A DNA stretch of 64,000 nt from Nitrospirota bacterium (lineage in GTDB: Bacteria > Nitrospirota > Thermodesulfovibrionia > Thermodesulfovibrionales > UBA6898): contig JACRHC010000098.1 in assembly GCA_016217675.1 (NCBI GenBank), positions 39,258 to 103,257 on the forward strand, read 5' to 3'. Position 1 is the first letter of the stretch. Every line of letters begins with the position of its first letter. Below are positions 25,916-34,414 of this stretch, one piece after another. A program made the translations under genes and the position numbers. The notes below the pieces were generated by a model. The model had not been told where the DNA came from. It was given only the letters and a program-made list of their open reading frames with translations, and ran no database searches.

Positions 25916-27157
25916 GTGAAGAAATTGTTCCGGCACACATGTCTCATATTGCTCAGTTTAACGACCTTTGCCCATGCAGGCGATATAGGCCTGCATGGCT
26001 TTCTGCAGGGTAATTATTCGTTCGATGCAGCACGATCAAATCCTGACGGAGGTGATTTCAAGCTAACTGAGGAGAGGGTTCAGCTGAAGCTTGATGCAGC
26101 AAAAGACCCGTTTCATCTATTTATCAAGACTGATGCCTTCTATGACCACCTCGGCAGAAAAGCTGATCTTGAACTGCGTGAGGGATACATCGATTACACA
26201 GCATCGAACTGGGACATGCGCATCGGCAGACAGATCCTGACCTGGGGTCTTGGAGATCTGATCTTCATTAATGATTTCTTCCCAAAAGACTATGAGGCCT
26301 TCTTTTCGGGCAGGCCTCTGGAGTACCTGAAAAAGGGTGTGGACGGGATCAAGCTTGGCGCATATCCTGGATTTGCTTCTTTTGAGCTTGTTATCATTCC
26401 TTTTTTTGAGCCGAACAAATTCCCTGATGCAAAACGGTTTTGGATGTTTGATCCCATGCCGCCAATTACTGACAGGGACGAGAAAAAACCCTCTGTGTCC
26501 CTCGAAAATACCGAGGTTGCCTTTCGGGTATATAGGGACATAGCGGGCTATGATGCTTCACTGTATTATTATCGTGGCTTTATCAGGCAGCCGTCAGCAA
26601 TGCCTGACAACCCGATGGTGCCGGCAAAGCTCACCCTCTTTTATCCGAAGCTGTCTGTCTATGGCGCAAGTCTTCAGGGCAAGGCCCTCGACGGAGTTCT
26701 GAGCCTTGAAGCAGGGTATTATGATTTCTGGCAGGACAGGGACGGCAGTGACCCTATGATACCGAATGCACAGACAAGATTTCTGATAGGGTACCAGCGG
26801 CAGGTGTGGGAGGATTTCACGGTCGGCCTGCAGTATTATGGCGAATATATGCATGATTATTCGGCATACAGGAAGAGTCTTCCATCGGGGTTTCCTCAGG
26901 AAAAGAAATTACATGACCTTATTTCGGTCAGACTTACCCAGTTCCTCATGCACCAAACGCTCAGACTTTCGTGGTTTTCCTTCCTGAGCCTGTCGGATGG
27001 AGACTATCTGCTGAATCCTGAAGTGAAGTATAATTTCTCTGACCATATATGGGCAGCCGTCGGAGCCAACATCTTCGGCGGCGGAGAGCAATGGAGCCAG
27101 TTCGGGCAGATGGATAAAAACGACAATGTTTATCTTCAGTTGCGATACGAGTTTTGA
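25916..27157 (+). CDS. outer-membrane porin-like beta-barrel (DUF1302/alginate-export-like)
   Basis: 413 residues, GTG start, 5 nt after the CBS gene. Signal peptide ends near FAHAGD. The rest alternates short hydrophobic strands with aromatic girdles (YIDYTASNWDMRIGRQILTW; QTRFLIGYQRQVW) and closes on an aromatic residue (LQLRYEF), as outer-membrane barrels do. It is usually found with MMPL exporters and LolA-like proteins; it would form the outer-membrane exit or an anchoring barrel. Last gene of the island. Confidence 0.78.
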   Translation: MKKLFRHTCLILLSLTTFAHAGDIGLHGFLQGNYSFDAARSNPDGGDFKLTEERVQLKLDAAKDPFHLFIKTDAFYDHLGRKADLELREGYIDYTASNWDMRIGRQILTWGLGDLIFINDFFPKDYEAFFSGRPLEYLKKGVDGIKLGAYPGFASFELVIIPFFEPNKFPDAKRFWMFDPMPPITDRDEKKPSVSLENTEVAFRVYRDIAGYDASLYYYRGFIRQPSAMPDNPMVPAKLTLFYPKLSVYGASLQGKALDGVLSLEAGYYDFWQDRDGSDPMIPNAQTRFLIGYQRQVWEDFTVGLQYYGEYMHDYSAYRKSLPSGFPQEKKLHDLISVRLTQFLMHQTLRLSWFSFLSLSDGDYLLNPEVKYNFSDHIWAAVGANIFGGGEQWSQFGQMDKNDNVYLQLRYEF

Positions 27158-27174
27158 AAGGAGTCAGAAAAAAC

Positions 27175-27219
27175 TTGACAACATCACCGCAGCAAGGTAA
27201 TATTAGCGCATGCTAATAT
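27175..27219 (+). promoter_or_regulatory. sigma-70 promoter with ArsR operator
   Basis: TTGACA (27175-27180), 17-nt spacer, TAATAT (27198-27203). An 8-bp inverted repeat ATATTAGC / GCTAATAT (27200-27207, 27212-27219, 4-nt spacer) overlaps the -10 and likely start site. Its sequence differs from the operator at 11992, so it belongs to a different repressor, most likely the ArsR encoded next. Confidence 0.85.
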
Positions 27220-27238
27220 ACTTAAACATACTTGCCCC

Positions 27239-27565
27239 ATGAAGGAAGCAGCAGAGTTATTCAAACTCCTTTCCGTTGATAAGAGAATTGAAATAGTTGA
27301 ACGGTTAAAAAAGGAGCCAATGAGCGTTAATGCCTTGGCTAAGGCTTTGGGGATAACTCAATCTGCTGTATCACAACATTTGAGGGTGCTCAAAGCTGCG
27401 GGTCTTGTGACAGACGAAAGGCAGGGATATTGGATATTTTATTCCTTAAATCGAGACTCCCTTGAGAAATGTCGTCAAAGACTCAATCGTATTTGCACCT
27501 GTGGTTGTTTGGGCGGACAGCCAAATATGGTTAAAATGCTCAGGCACGCTTCAAAAACAAAGTAG
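27239..27565 (+). CDS. ArsR-family repressor 4 with C-terminal Cys cluster
   Basis: 108 residues. Recognition helix GITQSAVSQHLRVLKAAGLV, wing RQGYWIFYSL. The tail carries CRQRLNRICTCGCLGG, four cysteines within 14 residues that should bind a soft metal or metalloid and control DNA release. It lies right behind its own palindromic promoter and is followed by a peptide with a similar CDCGCDC cluster. Start ATG 27239 has no clear ribosome-binding site. Confidence 0.85.
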   Translation: MKEAAELFKLLSVDKRIEIVERLKKEPMSVNALAKALGITQSAVSQHLRVLKAAGLVTDERQGYWIFYSLNRDSLEKCRQRLNRICTCGCLGGQPNMVKMLRHASKTK

Positions 27566-27632
27566 GGATATTTTTTTTACCAAGCCGTTTAAGCAATTAA
27601 GCATTAACTTAATCAGAAAGGAGGTGATATAA

Positions 27633-27746
27633 ATGGCAAAGGATATTAATAAGACCGAACATCCTGAGGAAAAGAAGGCCGAAGTCAAGATCGAGTCAAA
27701 GTGCGATTGCGGTTGTGACTGTGTTCCGCCCCTCAAGAAGCAGTAG
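27633..27746 (+). CDS. 37-residue cysteine-rich peptide (CDCGCDC), candidate metal chaperone
   Basis: Begins at ATG 27633 with AAGGAGGTGAT upstream, an excellent site, and ends at TAG 27744-27746. The peptide is lysine/glutamate-rich and then has KCDCGCDCVPP near the end. Only 67 nt from the ArsR gene and apparently in its operon. The alternating C-x-C-G-C-x-C pattern, matched by the repressor's CTCGC tail, suggests that both bind the same ion. Too small for most gene finders. Confidence 0.7.
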   Translation: MAKDINKTEHPEEKKAEVKIESKCDCGCDCVPPLKKQ

Positions 27747-27749
27747 CAA

Positions 27750-27780
27750 TTAGGGGGGAAGGCAACCTCTTCCCCCCTAA
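27750..27780 (+). terminator. strong hairpin after cysteine-rich peptide
   Basis: TTAGGGGGGAAG and CTTCCCCCCTAA form a perfect 12-bp stem with a 7-nt loop, 3 nt beyond the stop codon. There is no U-run after it, so it may be a processing or stability hairpin rather than a classical terminator. Confidence 0.55.
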
Positions 27781-27789
27781 GACTATATT

Positions 27790-27969
27790 GTGAACCAACA
27801 GTGCTATTGGTCACCGGAATGCTTTATGCCTATCGGGCCTAATACCCAGTTGAGACTTTGTGGCCAAGTAAGTTCAGGCTCTCCTGGTATTCCTTTTTGG
27901 AGCCCGTCAGAGGGCGACTATCTATTGAACCCTAAAGGAAATTGTTTCTACAAAGGTCATTTTTGCTGA
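27790..27969 (+). pseudogene. decayed fragment of the upstream porin gene
   Basis: A short frame contains EGDYLLNPKGN preceded by TQLRL and ends at TGA 27967-27969. It matches DGDYLLNPEVKYN preceded by TQFLMHQTLRLS in the porin at 25916-27157, with the residues between compressed or changed. The DNA also aligns (GGCGACTATCTATTGAACCCT against GGAGACTATCTGCTGAATCCT). It has no usable start or flanking barrel sequence, so it is read as the remnant of a duplicated porin. The 27781-28064 stretch holds nothing else that I can identify. Confidence 0.5.
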
Positions 27970-28064
27970 GGCAAGCTTAACGATTTTGCCAGAAGTGATA
28001 AAATATAAAAAGAAGGAATTTCCGCATTATAATAATATAGAGAGCAAAAGAGGAGGTTATTGTC

Positions 28065-28307
28065 ATGATGGGAAATCAGATGACATATGGTCTGTATGGA
28101 GGCGGGATGTGGATGTTTTTCCACTTCATTTTTTGGATTCTTGTTATTATCGGCGTTGTCCTTTTAATTGTGTGGATTGTCAGGCAGCCCCACAGATATG
28201 AGCGCGGCCACGGCGAAGAATCTCCCCTTGACGTACTGAGAAAACGGTACGCACGCGGGGAGATTTCAAAGGAAGAGTTTGAAAGAATAAAGAAGGACAT
28301 ATTGTAG
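28065..28307 (+). CDS. small SHOCT-domain membrane protein
   Basis: 80 residues from ATG 28065 with AGAGGAGG upstream. A Gly/Met-rich N terminus, one transmembrane helix at about 17-42, and a SHOCT motif LDVLRKRYARGEISKEEFERIKKDI at the end. SHOCT proteins are short partners of larger membrane proteins; function unknown. It is followed by the diheme cytochrome 10 nt downstream. Confidence 0.85.
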   Translation: MMGNQMTYGLYGGGMWMFFHFIFWILVIIGVVLLIVWIVRQPHRYERGHGEESPLDVLRKRYARGEISKEEFERIKKDIL

Positions 28308-28317
28308 AGGCATTTCT

Positions 28318-28998
28318 ATGAGAAATAACCGTTTATTTATAATCGCAGTTGTTTTAATAGCCCTTGGTCTATTAGGGCTTATTACGACAACCTGGTTTGG
28401 AAGCTATCGGCAACCGCAAAGAATTATTCAGATGCCGGGCATGATGGGCGGCATGATGAATCGGGGCGAGATGAAAGACATGATGCAGCGGATGATGTCC
28501 GGTATGCTTCCGCCGGGGATTAAACCGGAAAATCTGCCCGATCCGGACAGCCGTGGGGCAAAGCTATTAATCCAGCATTGTAATCAGTGTCATAACCTGC
28601 CAAGTCCAAAAATGCACACGGCCGGGGAATGGCCTGCGATAGCTGATAGAATGTTCGCGCGCATGTCGATAATGTCCAATATGATGGGTATTGAAAATCC
28701 TTCTTCTGAAGAACAGCTTCTTATGATTTCCTATTTGAAAGCGCATGCGCTGAAGTCTGTTTCTCCTGGCATGCTTCCTTCGCCTGAGTCAAAGGGGGCA
28801 ATCCTGTTCAAAGAGATATGCTCACAGTGTCATGCTCTTCCAGATCCCGAACTCCACTCTGCCGGGGAATGGCCAAAAGTCATTGAGCGTATGATGAGCA
28901 ATATGCAATCAATGGGCAGAAGAACAAGCACTGAAGATGAAAGGAACGTGATAACAAATTATCTCTCCGCTCATGCGAAAAGATCGTCGGCACAATAA
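28318..28998 (+). CDS. membrane-anchored diheme c-type cytochrome with duplicated domain
   Basis: 226 residues. An N-terminal helix (about 5-25) anchors it; a methionine-rich segment (MPGMMGGMMNRGEMKDMM) follows. Two similar haem domains each read CxQCHxLPxPxxHxAGEWP followed by an RMxxxM motif (CNQCH near residue 90, CSQCH near 170). The RM pairs probably include the axial methionines. The family looks like small cytochromes used for electron delivery to sulfur or metal enzymes. The stop overlaps the desulfurase start (TAATG). Confidence 0.88.
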   Translation: MRNNRLFIIAVVLIALGLLGLITTTWFGSYRQPQRIIQMPGMMGGMMNRGEMKDMMQRMMSGMLPPGIKPENLPDPDSRGAKLLIQHCNQCHNLPSPKMHTAGEWPAIADRMFARMSIMSNMMGIENPSSEEQLLMISYLKAHALKSVSPGMLPSPESKGAILFKEICSQCHALPDPELHSAGEWPKVIERMMSNMQSMGRRTSTEDERNVITNYLSAHAKRSSAQ

Positions 28999-30113
28999 TG
29001 AAGCACAAGATCTATCTCGATAATAATGCCAGTACGCCGATAGCTCCTGAGGCTATTGAAGCCATGCGGCCTTTTCTGACAGGACACTATGGCAATCCCT
29101 CAAGCTCTCACTGGGCAGGCATCCCTGCCAAAGTTGCAGTAGAAAAGGCACGCAGGCAGATCGCTGATCTTATCGGCTGTGACCCCTCAGAGATCATATT
29201 CACAAGCGGAGGAACAGAGGCGAATAATCATGCTCTCAAGGGGGTCTTTTTTGCCAATCGCAATAAGGGCAGTCATATCATCACAACTTCTGTAGAGCAT
29301 CCAGCCATCCTTAATCCCTGCCGGTTTCTTGAAAAGCTCGGCGCAACAGTGACTGTTTTGCCTGTTGACCGCTTCGGCATGGTCGATCCTGACGCTGTGG
29401 GACGTGCGGTCACGTCCGGAACAATCCTTATTTCTGTTATGCATGCCAACAATGAGGTTGGGACAATCCAGCCGATCTCAAAGATCGCAGCCATTGCCAG
29501 GGAGACCGGTGTCCTCTTCCATACTGACGCTGCCCAGAGCATCGGAAAGATTCCCGCAGATGTAAATGAACTCGGAGTTGATCTCCTTTCGGTCGCCGGA
29601 CATAAGTTATATGCCCCGAAAGGTATTGGAGCGCTTTATATCAAAAAAGCGACAGAGCTCGAACCGCTCATTCACGGCGCAGGGCATGAGGGAGGAAGAA
29701 GGGCAGGCACTGAGAATGTCCTGTTGGCCGTTGCCCTTGGGGCTGCATGCAGCATTGCAAATATATTGAACGATACAGCCCGGATTCAGGAAATGCGTGA
29801 CCGCTTCTGGAAAAAGCTTAGAGAAACATTTGAGGACAAAGTATCCCTTAACGGTCATCCGACAGAGCGACTCCCGAACACCCTGAATGTCAACTTCATT
29901 GGCAGAACCGGTGCAGATATTTTAGCGAATATTCCCGAGGTTGCCGCCTCAACAGGCTCTGCCTGCCATTCCGGTTCGGTAAATCTCTCTCCTGTTCTCG
30001 CTGCAATGGGAGTCCCGCCAAAAGAAGGCATGGGTGCGATCAGATTCAGCCTGGGCAGATACACAACATCGGAAGATATTGAATACGTCCACGACCTCCT
30101 CCGCAGGCCTTAA
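28998..30113 (+). CDS. cysteine desulfurase (NifS/IscS family)
   Basis: 371 residues. N-terminal YLDNNASTPIAPEA, pyridoxal-phosphate lysine in SVAGHKLYAPKGIG, and the mobile loop cysteine in STGSACHSGSVNLSP. This releases persulfide sulfur for Fe-S and thio cofactors; NifS-like enzymes can also act on selenocysteine and help selenophosphate formation. Coupled to the diheme cytochrome by an overlapping stop/start. Its proximity to selD (5.6 kb away) is suggestive only. Confidence 0.93.
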   Translation: MKHKIYLDNNASTPIAPEAIEAMRPFLTGHYGNPSSSHWAGIPAKVAVEKARRQIADLIGCDPSEIIFTSGGTEANNHALKGVFFANRNKGSHIITTSVEHPAILNPCRFLEKLGATVTVLPVDRFGMVDPDAVGRAVTSGTILISVMHANNEVGTIQPISKIAAIARETGVLFHTDAAQSIGKIPADVNELGVDLLSVAGHKLYAPKGIGALYIKKATELEPLIHGAGHEGGRRAGTENVLLAVALGAACSIANILNDTARIQEMRDRFWKKLRETFEDKVSLNGHPTERLPNTLNVNFIGRTGADILANIPEVAASTGSACHSGSVNLSPVLAAMGVPPKEGMGAIRFSLGRYTTSEDIEYVHDLLRRP

Positions 30114-30178
30114 GGAGCAAAACCCTGCAGCCACAAAAGCAAAAGGCACCGGCCTTGCCCTTTGTTATATAATTAACA

Positions 30179-31162
30179 ATGCGTCCATGTCGCGGATCGG
30201 CCCTATACGATTGCCACTCCACCGGCTGGCAGCCGGGCTGTTATTTGTTGCCTCTTCTTATTCTTCTGCTTTTCGCCTTGTCATGCAGCCGCACTTCTCC
30301 AGCCCCTGAGCAGGCCAAGGCAGGCCAGAAAAAAGTCAGGGAGGGGAGCTTTGTTATAGCCATCCTCCCTGAACAGAATGTCTTTGAGCAGAAAAGAAGA
30401 TACAAGCCCCTTGCAGAATACCTGTCCAATGCCCTGAACACCAACGTCAAGATAAAACTCCTTGACAGCTACGGCGCCATCTACGACGAGATAAAAAACG
30501 GCAACATAGACGGTGCCTTTTTCGGCAGCTTCAATTATGTAGTGGCAAAGGCAAGAATGAATATTGAACCCATAGCCCGGCCGGTGGAGATGGACGGCAG
30601 TTCGAGTTACCGGAGCGTCATTTTCGCACGGACAGACGCGAGGCTGACACCGAACATTTCAACATGGCGCGGCAAGCGGCTCGCCCTCGTCCATGAAGTG
30701 ACCACAGCAGGGTATATCTTCCCCCGCTGGTATCTGCGCAGGCACGGGGCCAACAATTTCGACACCTATTTTGGGAGGATCATCTTCACCGGCAGCCACG
30801 ACGCTGCCGTCATAGCGGTATACAAAGGATATGCTGACCTCGGCGCTGCCAAAGACGACGTGTACAAAAAAATCCTTGCCGAGAACCCCGCGATCAGGGG
30901 GGAAATTTCGATTATCGCCAATTCCATAGAAGTACCGTCAAACAGTCTCTGCGTCCGGGGAGACCTAAATCCTTCCTCACGCGAAACCCTGAAAAAAATC
31001 CTTCTCTCCATGCACAAAGCCCCGGGCGCTGCCGGGGCGCTGAAACAGCTTGAAGCGATAAGTTTCACTGAAACCACGGATGCAGAATTCGATGCACTCA
31101 GGAAGATGACGCAGGAGGTCGGCATCGACCCTCTGACGTATCATTTCAAGGATATTCAGTGA
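30179..31162 (+). CDS. PhnD-like periplasmic binding lipoprotein
   Basis: 327 residues. A hydrophobic signal sequence ends in FALSCS, a plausible lipoprotein site. The mature part reads FVIAILPEQNVFEQKRRYKPLAEYLS and the hinge region VHEVTTAGYIFPRWYLRRHG, both phosphate/phosphonate-binding (PhnD) features. No permease or ATPase gene is nearby. Instead the next gene (overlap GTGA) is a histidine kinase, so this protein probably presents a ligand to the sensor, like binding proteins that work with TorS-type kinases. Ligand unknown. Confidence 0.8.
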   Translation: MRPCRGSALYDCHSTGWQPGCYLLPLLILLLFALSCSRTSPAPEQAKAGQKKVREGSFVIAILPEQNVFEQKRRYKPLAEYLSNALNTNVKIKLLDSYGAIYDEIKNGNIDGAFFGSFNYVVAKARMNIEPIARPVEMDGSSSYRSVIFARTDARLTPNISTWRGKRLALVHEVTTAGYIFPRWYLRRHGANNFDTYFGRIIFTGSHDAAVIAVYKGYADLGAAKDDVYKKILAENPAIRGEISIIANSIEVPSNSLCVRGDLNPSSRETLKKILLSMHKAPGAAGALKQLEAISFTETTDAEFDALRKMTQEVGIDPLTYHFKDIQ

Positions 31163-32772
31163 AGAGAAAACTCATAATAGGATTGAGTCTGGTGCTGCTC
31201 CTCTTCACGGTGGGAGCAGTGGTGGTGGTAAAAAACCTGAACGCCATCATGGCCAACCAGAAAATTACGAACGAGCAGGACATTATCATCGGGAAATACA
31301 ATGAAATGCTTTTTCAGATGAAAGGTGCACAGGCCGAGCTCTACCGGCATCAGGCAGGATACACGAGAAACATTGATGACCTGGTTAACTATATCGAGGC
31401 CTTTGACGACAACATCAACTACCTTTCAGAAAGCTTTATCGGACACCTGCATGATGTGGCCTGCACGCAGTGCCATGCAAAGATCACAGACAGACTCAAC
31501 TCCATAGCCGGCTTCTTTGAAGAGATCAATACCCTTACCAGAGGATATAAGGGAAATGTGAGTATACTCATCACCAGCAGCGATGAAAGCCAGACAAAGG
31601 AACTGGAGGATGCGGCAACAACACAGGGAAACAGCATCATACTGAAGCTCGAAAAGATCAGGCATGCAGCAGACAACATGAGGAAAGAGATCAGGGACCG
31701 AAGGAGTAACCTTATCGAAAGGTCAAGAACCATCATCTTTGTCAGCATGTTTCTCACCATAACACTCTCAGCGCTCATTTTTCTTCTGGTGTTCAGAGGT
31801 ATTACCGGCCCCATCACCTCCCTCATAGCCGGCATACAGACCATCGCCTCAGGAGATTTTTCCCGGCGGGTGGAGGTAAAGGAGAAAGATGAAATCGGTT
31901 TTATGGCAGGGGCCTTTAATGATATGGCAGCCAGACTGAGCGCCATGAATGAGGAGAAAGATTCGCTGCTCCTCACCCTGAGGGGATTCAACGAAGAGCT
32001 TGAGACCAAGGTGAAAGAGGCCACGGAAAAGCTGCGCCTCACGCAGGAGAGCATGGCGCGGACCGAGACCCTTGCTGCGGTGGGCACACTATCTGCAGGT
32101 GTTTCCCACGAGATCAGTACGCCGCTGAACTCAATTATCGGATTTACGCAGCTGCTTCTTTCTGAGATGGAGGAAAACAACCCGGCAAAAGGGGATCTGA
32201 AGGTCATTGAACAGGAGGCCGTGCGGTGCAAAAAGATCATCCAGGGCCTTCTGACCTTTGCCAGGACTCGTCCTCATGAAGAGGCACTGACCGATCTGAA
32301 CTCCCTCCTGAGCGACACCCTCCTTCTGATAGAGTATCAACCCTCCATGAGGAAAATAACCATAGAGAGGGACCTGGATCAGGCGCTTAAGCAGGTGGAA
32401 GCCGATACCCTGCAGATAAAACAGGTTTTTCTTAATATAATACTGAACGCTGTGCAGGCAATGCCTGAAGGGGGAAGACTCACCATAGCCACCCGGAATA
32501 CAAAAGATGGGGTCGAGATCACAGTTAGTGACACCGGCATTGGGATTTCGGAAGAGACAAAACAGAAAATTTTTCAGCCCTTCTTTACCACAAAAAAGGA
32601 CGGCACCGGATTAGGACTCTCAATTTCATACGGTATAATCAAGGAGCACGAGGGAGAAATAGTAGTGGAGAGCGAGGCCGGAAGGGGCACAACCTTCAGG
32701 ATATTACTGCCTGTCAGCCACCGGGGGCTGAACAACACAGGCGGTGTGTTCAGGGAGGATGCAGGCAAATAA
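31159..32772 (+). CDS. sensor histidine kinase with periplasmic haem-binding motif
   Basis: 537 residues from a GTG. Helix 1 at about 5-25, a periplasmic sensor of roughly 165 residues, helix 2 at about 193-214, HAMP, HisKA with VSHEISTPLNSIIGF (about residue 318), then the ATPase domain with the boxes DTGIGI and GLGLSISYG. The sensor contains ACTQCHAKI (C102-H106), a c-type haem-attachment motif, so it may bind haem covalently and sense redox state, NO or O2. It overlaps the PhnD-like gene and precedes an NtrC-type regulator. Confidence 0.88.
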   Translation: MKRKLIIGLSLVLLLFTVGAVVVVKNLNAIMANQKITNEQDIIIGKYNEMLFQMKGAQAELYRHQAGYTRNIDDLVNYIEAFDDNINYLSESFIGHLHDVACTQCHAKITDRLNSIAGFFEEINTLTRGYKGNVSILITSSDESQTKELEDAATTQGNSIILKLEKIRHAADNMRKEIRDRRSNLIERSRTIIFVSMFLTITLSALIFLLVFRGITGPITSLIAGIQTIASGDFSRRVEVKEKDEIGFMAGAFNDMAARLSAMNEEKDSLLLTLRGFNEELETKVKEATEKLRLTQESMARTETLAAVGTLSAGVSHEISTPLNSIIGFTQLLLSEMEENNPAKGDLKVIEQEAVRCKKIIQGLLTFARTRPHEEALTDLNSLLSDTLLLIEYQPSMRKITIERDLDQALKQVEADTLQIKQVFLNIILNAVQAMPEGGRLTIATRNTKDGVEITVSDTGIGISEETKQKIFQPFFTTKKDGTGLGLSISYGIIKEHEGEIVVESEAGRGTTFRILLPVSHRGLNNTGGVFREDAGK

Positions 32773-32773
32773 A

Positions 32774-34138
32774 ATGACGAGGATACTTGTTGTTGACGAT
32801 GACATTGTCACATGCCAACTTATCGCGCGGATACTCAGTAAAGAAGGTCTGAAAATCACGATAGAGAACTCACCCCTGAACGCCCTCCGGATTTTTGCAG
32901 AAAACTCTTTTGACCTCGTCATCACTGACTTTTATATGCCTGAAATGACTGGAGGCGAACTCCTGCCCGCAGTCAAAAAAATCAGCCCTGACACGGACGT
33001 CATTGTGATGACCGCCCATGCTACCGTAGAAAACGCAGTAGATGCCATGAGAAACGGCGCTTATGACTACATTGTAAAGCCCTTCCAAAATGACGACCTT
33101 ATGCTGTTGGTTAGGAGAGTAATCGAAAAAAGAAAGCTTGCCGATGAAAACAGATACCTGAGAGAGGAACTCTCGAAGAAATATTCCTTCCATAATATCC
33201 TCGGGATATCACCTGTTATGAAGAACCTTTTTTCCTCCATTCGAAAGGTGGCAGACAGTGACGCCACGGTTCTCCTCATGGGAGAGAGCGGTACAGGCAA
33301 GGAACTGGTCGCACGGGCCATACATTTCGCAGGCAAGAGGAAGACCAGGAACTTCGTATCGGTCAATTGCAGTGCCCTTCCTGATACACTCCTTGAAAGT
33401 GAACTTTTCGGCCACACCAAAGGAGCATTCACCGGGGCGACCGAAAGCAGGCAGGGCCTCTTCTCCCACGCCAACAGCGGCACGCTCTTCCTTGACGAGA
33501 TCGCCGACACAAGCCCTGCAGTACAGGCCAAGCTTCTGCGGGTCATGCAGGACAAGAAGATCCGCAGGCTGGGGGACAGCAATGAAGTTGAGGTTGACGT
33601 AAGGATCATAACCGCTACGAGCAGAAACCTGCACAGGCTCATCGATGAAAACATATTCAGGGCAGACCTGTTTTATCGCATCAATGTTTTCCCCCTGAGT
33701 CTCCCTCCTTTAAGAGAGCGCAGGGAGGATATCCCGCTTCTGGTCGAGCATTTTCTGAAAGGCAGGAAACAGATTCACCCCTCAACGCTGGACTTGCTGA
33801 TTAGATACAGCTGGCCAGGAAACGTGCGGGAACTCGAAAATATGGTGGAACGACTCGTTATCTTCTCTTCGGATGATGTTGTTATGCCTGATGACCTGCC
33901 CACTGAAATGCGGGATATAATCTGTAATAAGTTAGAGACCCATCTGCCCTATGCTGATGCAAGACAGAGAGTGCTGGATGAGTTCAACCGGAATTTTCTT
34001 ATAAAGATCCTTCTGCAGACCGAAGGGAATGTCACCAGGGCTGCAGAAACGGCAAGACTCGACAGGGCCAACTTCCAGCGCCTTATGCGTAGATACGGCA
34101 TCAGCTCTTCGGAGTTCAAGAGCGTCTCCGAAAACTGA
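32774..34138 (+). CDS. sigma-54-dependent NtrC-family response regulator
   Basis: 454 residues from ATG 32774; an earlier in-frame ATG at 32759 is too close to the GGGAGG site. Receiver: VDDDIVTC near the start, phospho-Asp in VITDFYMPEM, KPFQNDDL. AAA+ domain: GESGTGKELVARAI (Walker A), GAFTGATESRQG (sigma-54 contact loop) and GTLFLDEIAD (Walker B). A C-terminal Fis-type helix-turn-helix ends the protein. It should activate sigma-54 promoters in response to the adjacent haem-motif kinase; a matching site lies 190 bp past its stop. Confidence 0.93.
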   Translation: MTRILVVDDDIVTCQLIARILSKEGLKITIENSPLNALRIFAENSFDLVITDFYMPEMTGGELLPAVKKISPDTDVIVMTAHATVENAVDAMRNGAYDYIVKPFQNDDLMLLVRRVIEKRKLADENRYLREELSKKYSFHNILGISPVMKNLFSSIRKVADSDATVLLMGESGTGKELVARAIHFAGKRKTRNFVSVNCSALPDTLLESELFGHTKGAFTGATESRQGLFSHANSGTLFLDEIADTSPAVQAKLLRVMQDKKIRRLGDSNEVEVDVRIITATSRNLHRLIDENIFRADLFYRINVFPLSLPPLRERREDIPLLVEHFLKGRKQIHPSTLDLLIRYSWPGNVRELENMVERLVIFSSDDVVMPDDLPTEMRDIICNKLETHLPYADARQRVLDEFNRNFLIKILLQTEGNVTRAAETARLDRANFQRLMRRYGISSSEFKSVSEN

Positions 34139-34239
34139 GTCTCTTACCACACTCCTTTCCTACCTGCAGAGTTATCCACATCCCCTGCGTCACTATGACA
34201 GCAGCACTAACTCTTTGATTTTTAAAGATACTCCAGGCG

Positions 34240-34267
34240 CGCATCTTTTTTGGATGCGTCTTTTCTG
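34240..34267 (+). terminator. hairpin after regulator gene, terminator or enhancer site
   Basis: CGCATC and GATGCG flank TTTTTTG, followed by TCTTTTCT. It is a plausible weak terminator for the three-gene set; the same palindrome, about 80 bp before the sigma-54-like promoter, could instead be an activator-binding site. Confidence 0.45.
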
Positions 34268-34323
34268 CGGCATAACCACTTCTTGTAGAAGGCTAACCCA
34301 TTGAATTTCCATACTTTTTGAAA

Positions 34324-34339
34324 TGGCATGAAAATAGCT
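34324..34339 (+). promoter_or_regulatory. sigma-54-type (-24/-12) promoter candidate
   Basis: TGGCATGAAAATAGCT matches the TGGCACG-N4-TTGCA pattern at GG and GC with correct 10-nt spacing between the two dinucleotides. Transcription would begin near 34350, giving a 65-nt leader to the hexahaem cytochrome start at 34415. It follows an NtrC-type activator gene. Confidence 0.65.
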
Positions 34340-34365
34340 TATACTGGAATCAGTAACGGTAGTAA

Positions 34366-34387
34366 TATCCCTTCTGTTGAAGGGATA
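34366..34387 (+). promoter_or_regulatory. 5'-UTR hairpin of hexahaem cytochrome
   Basis: TATCCCTTC and GAAGGGATA pair perfectly (9 bp) around TGTT, 28 nt before the start codon. Probably an mRNA stabiliser or protein-binding site. Confidence 0.5.
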
Positions 34388-34414
34388 AGGTTAAGCAAAA
34401 GGAGGAGTAAAAGG

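Noticed and set aside
11600..27200. Dissimilatory sulfite reductase (dsrAB) locus
   Set aside because: Only DsrE/F/H-like carriers are here; no DsrA, DsrB, DsrC or DsrM/K genes are visible in the window.
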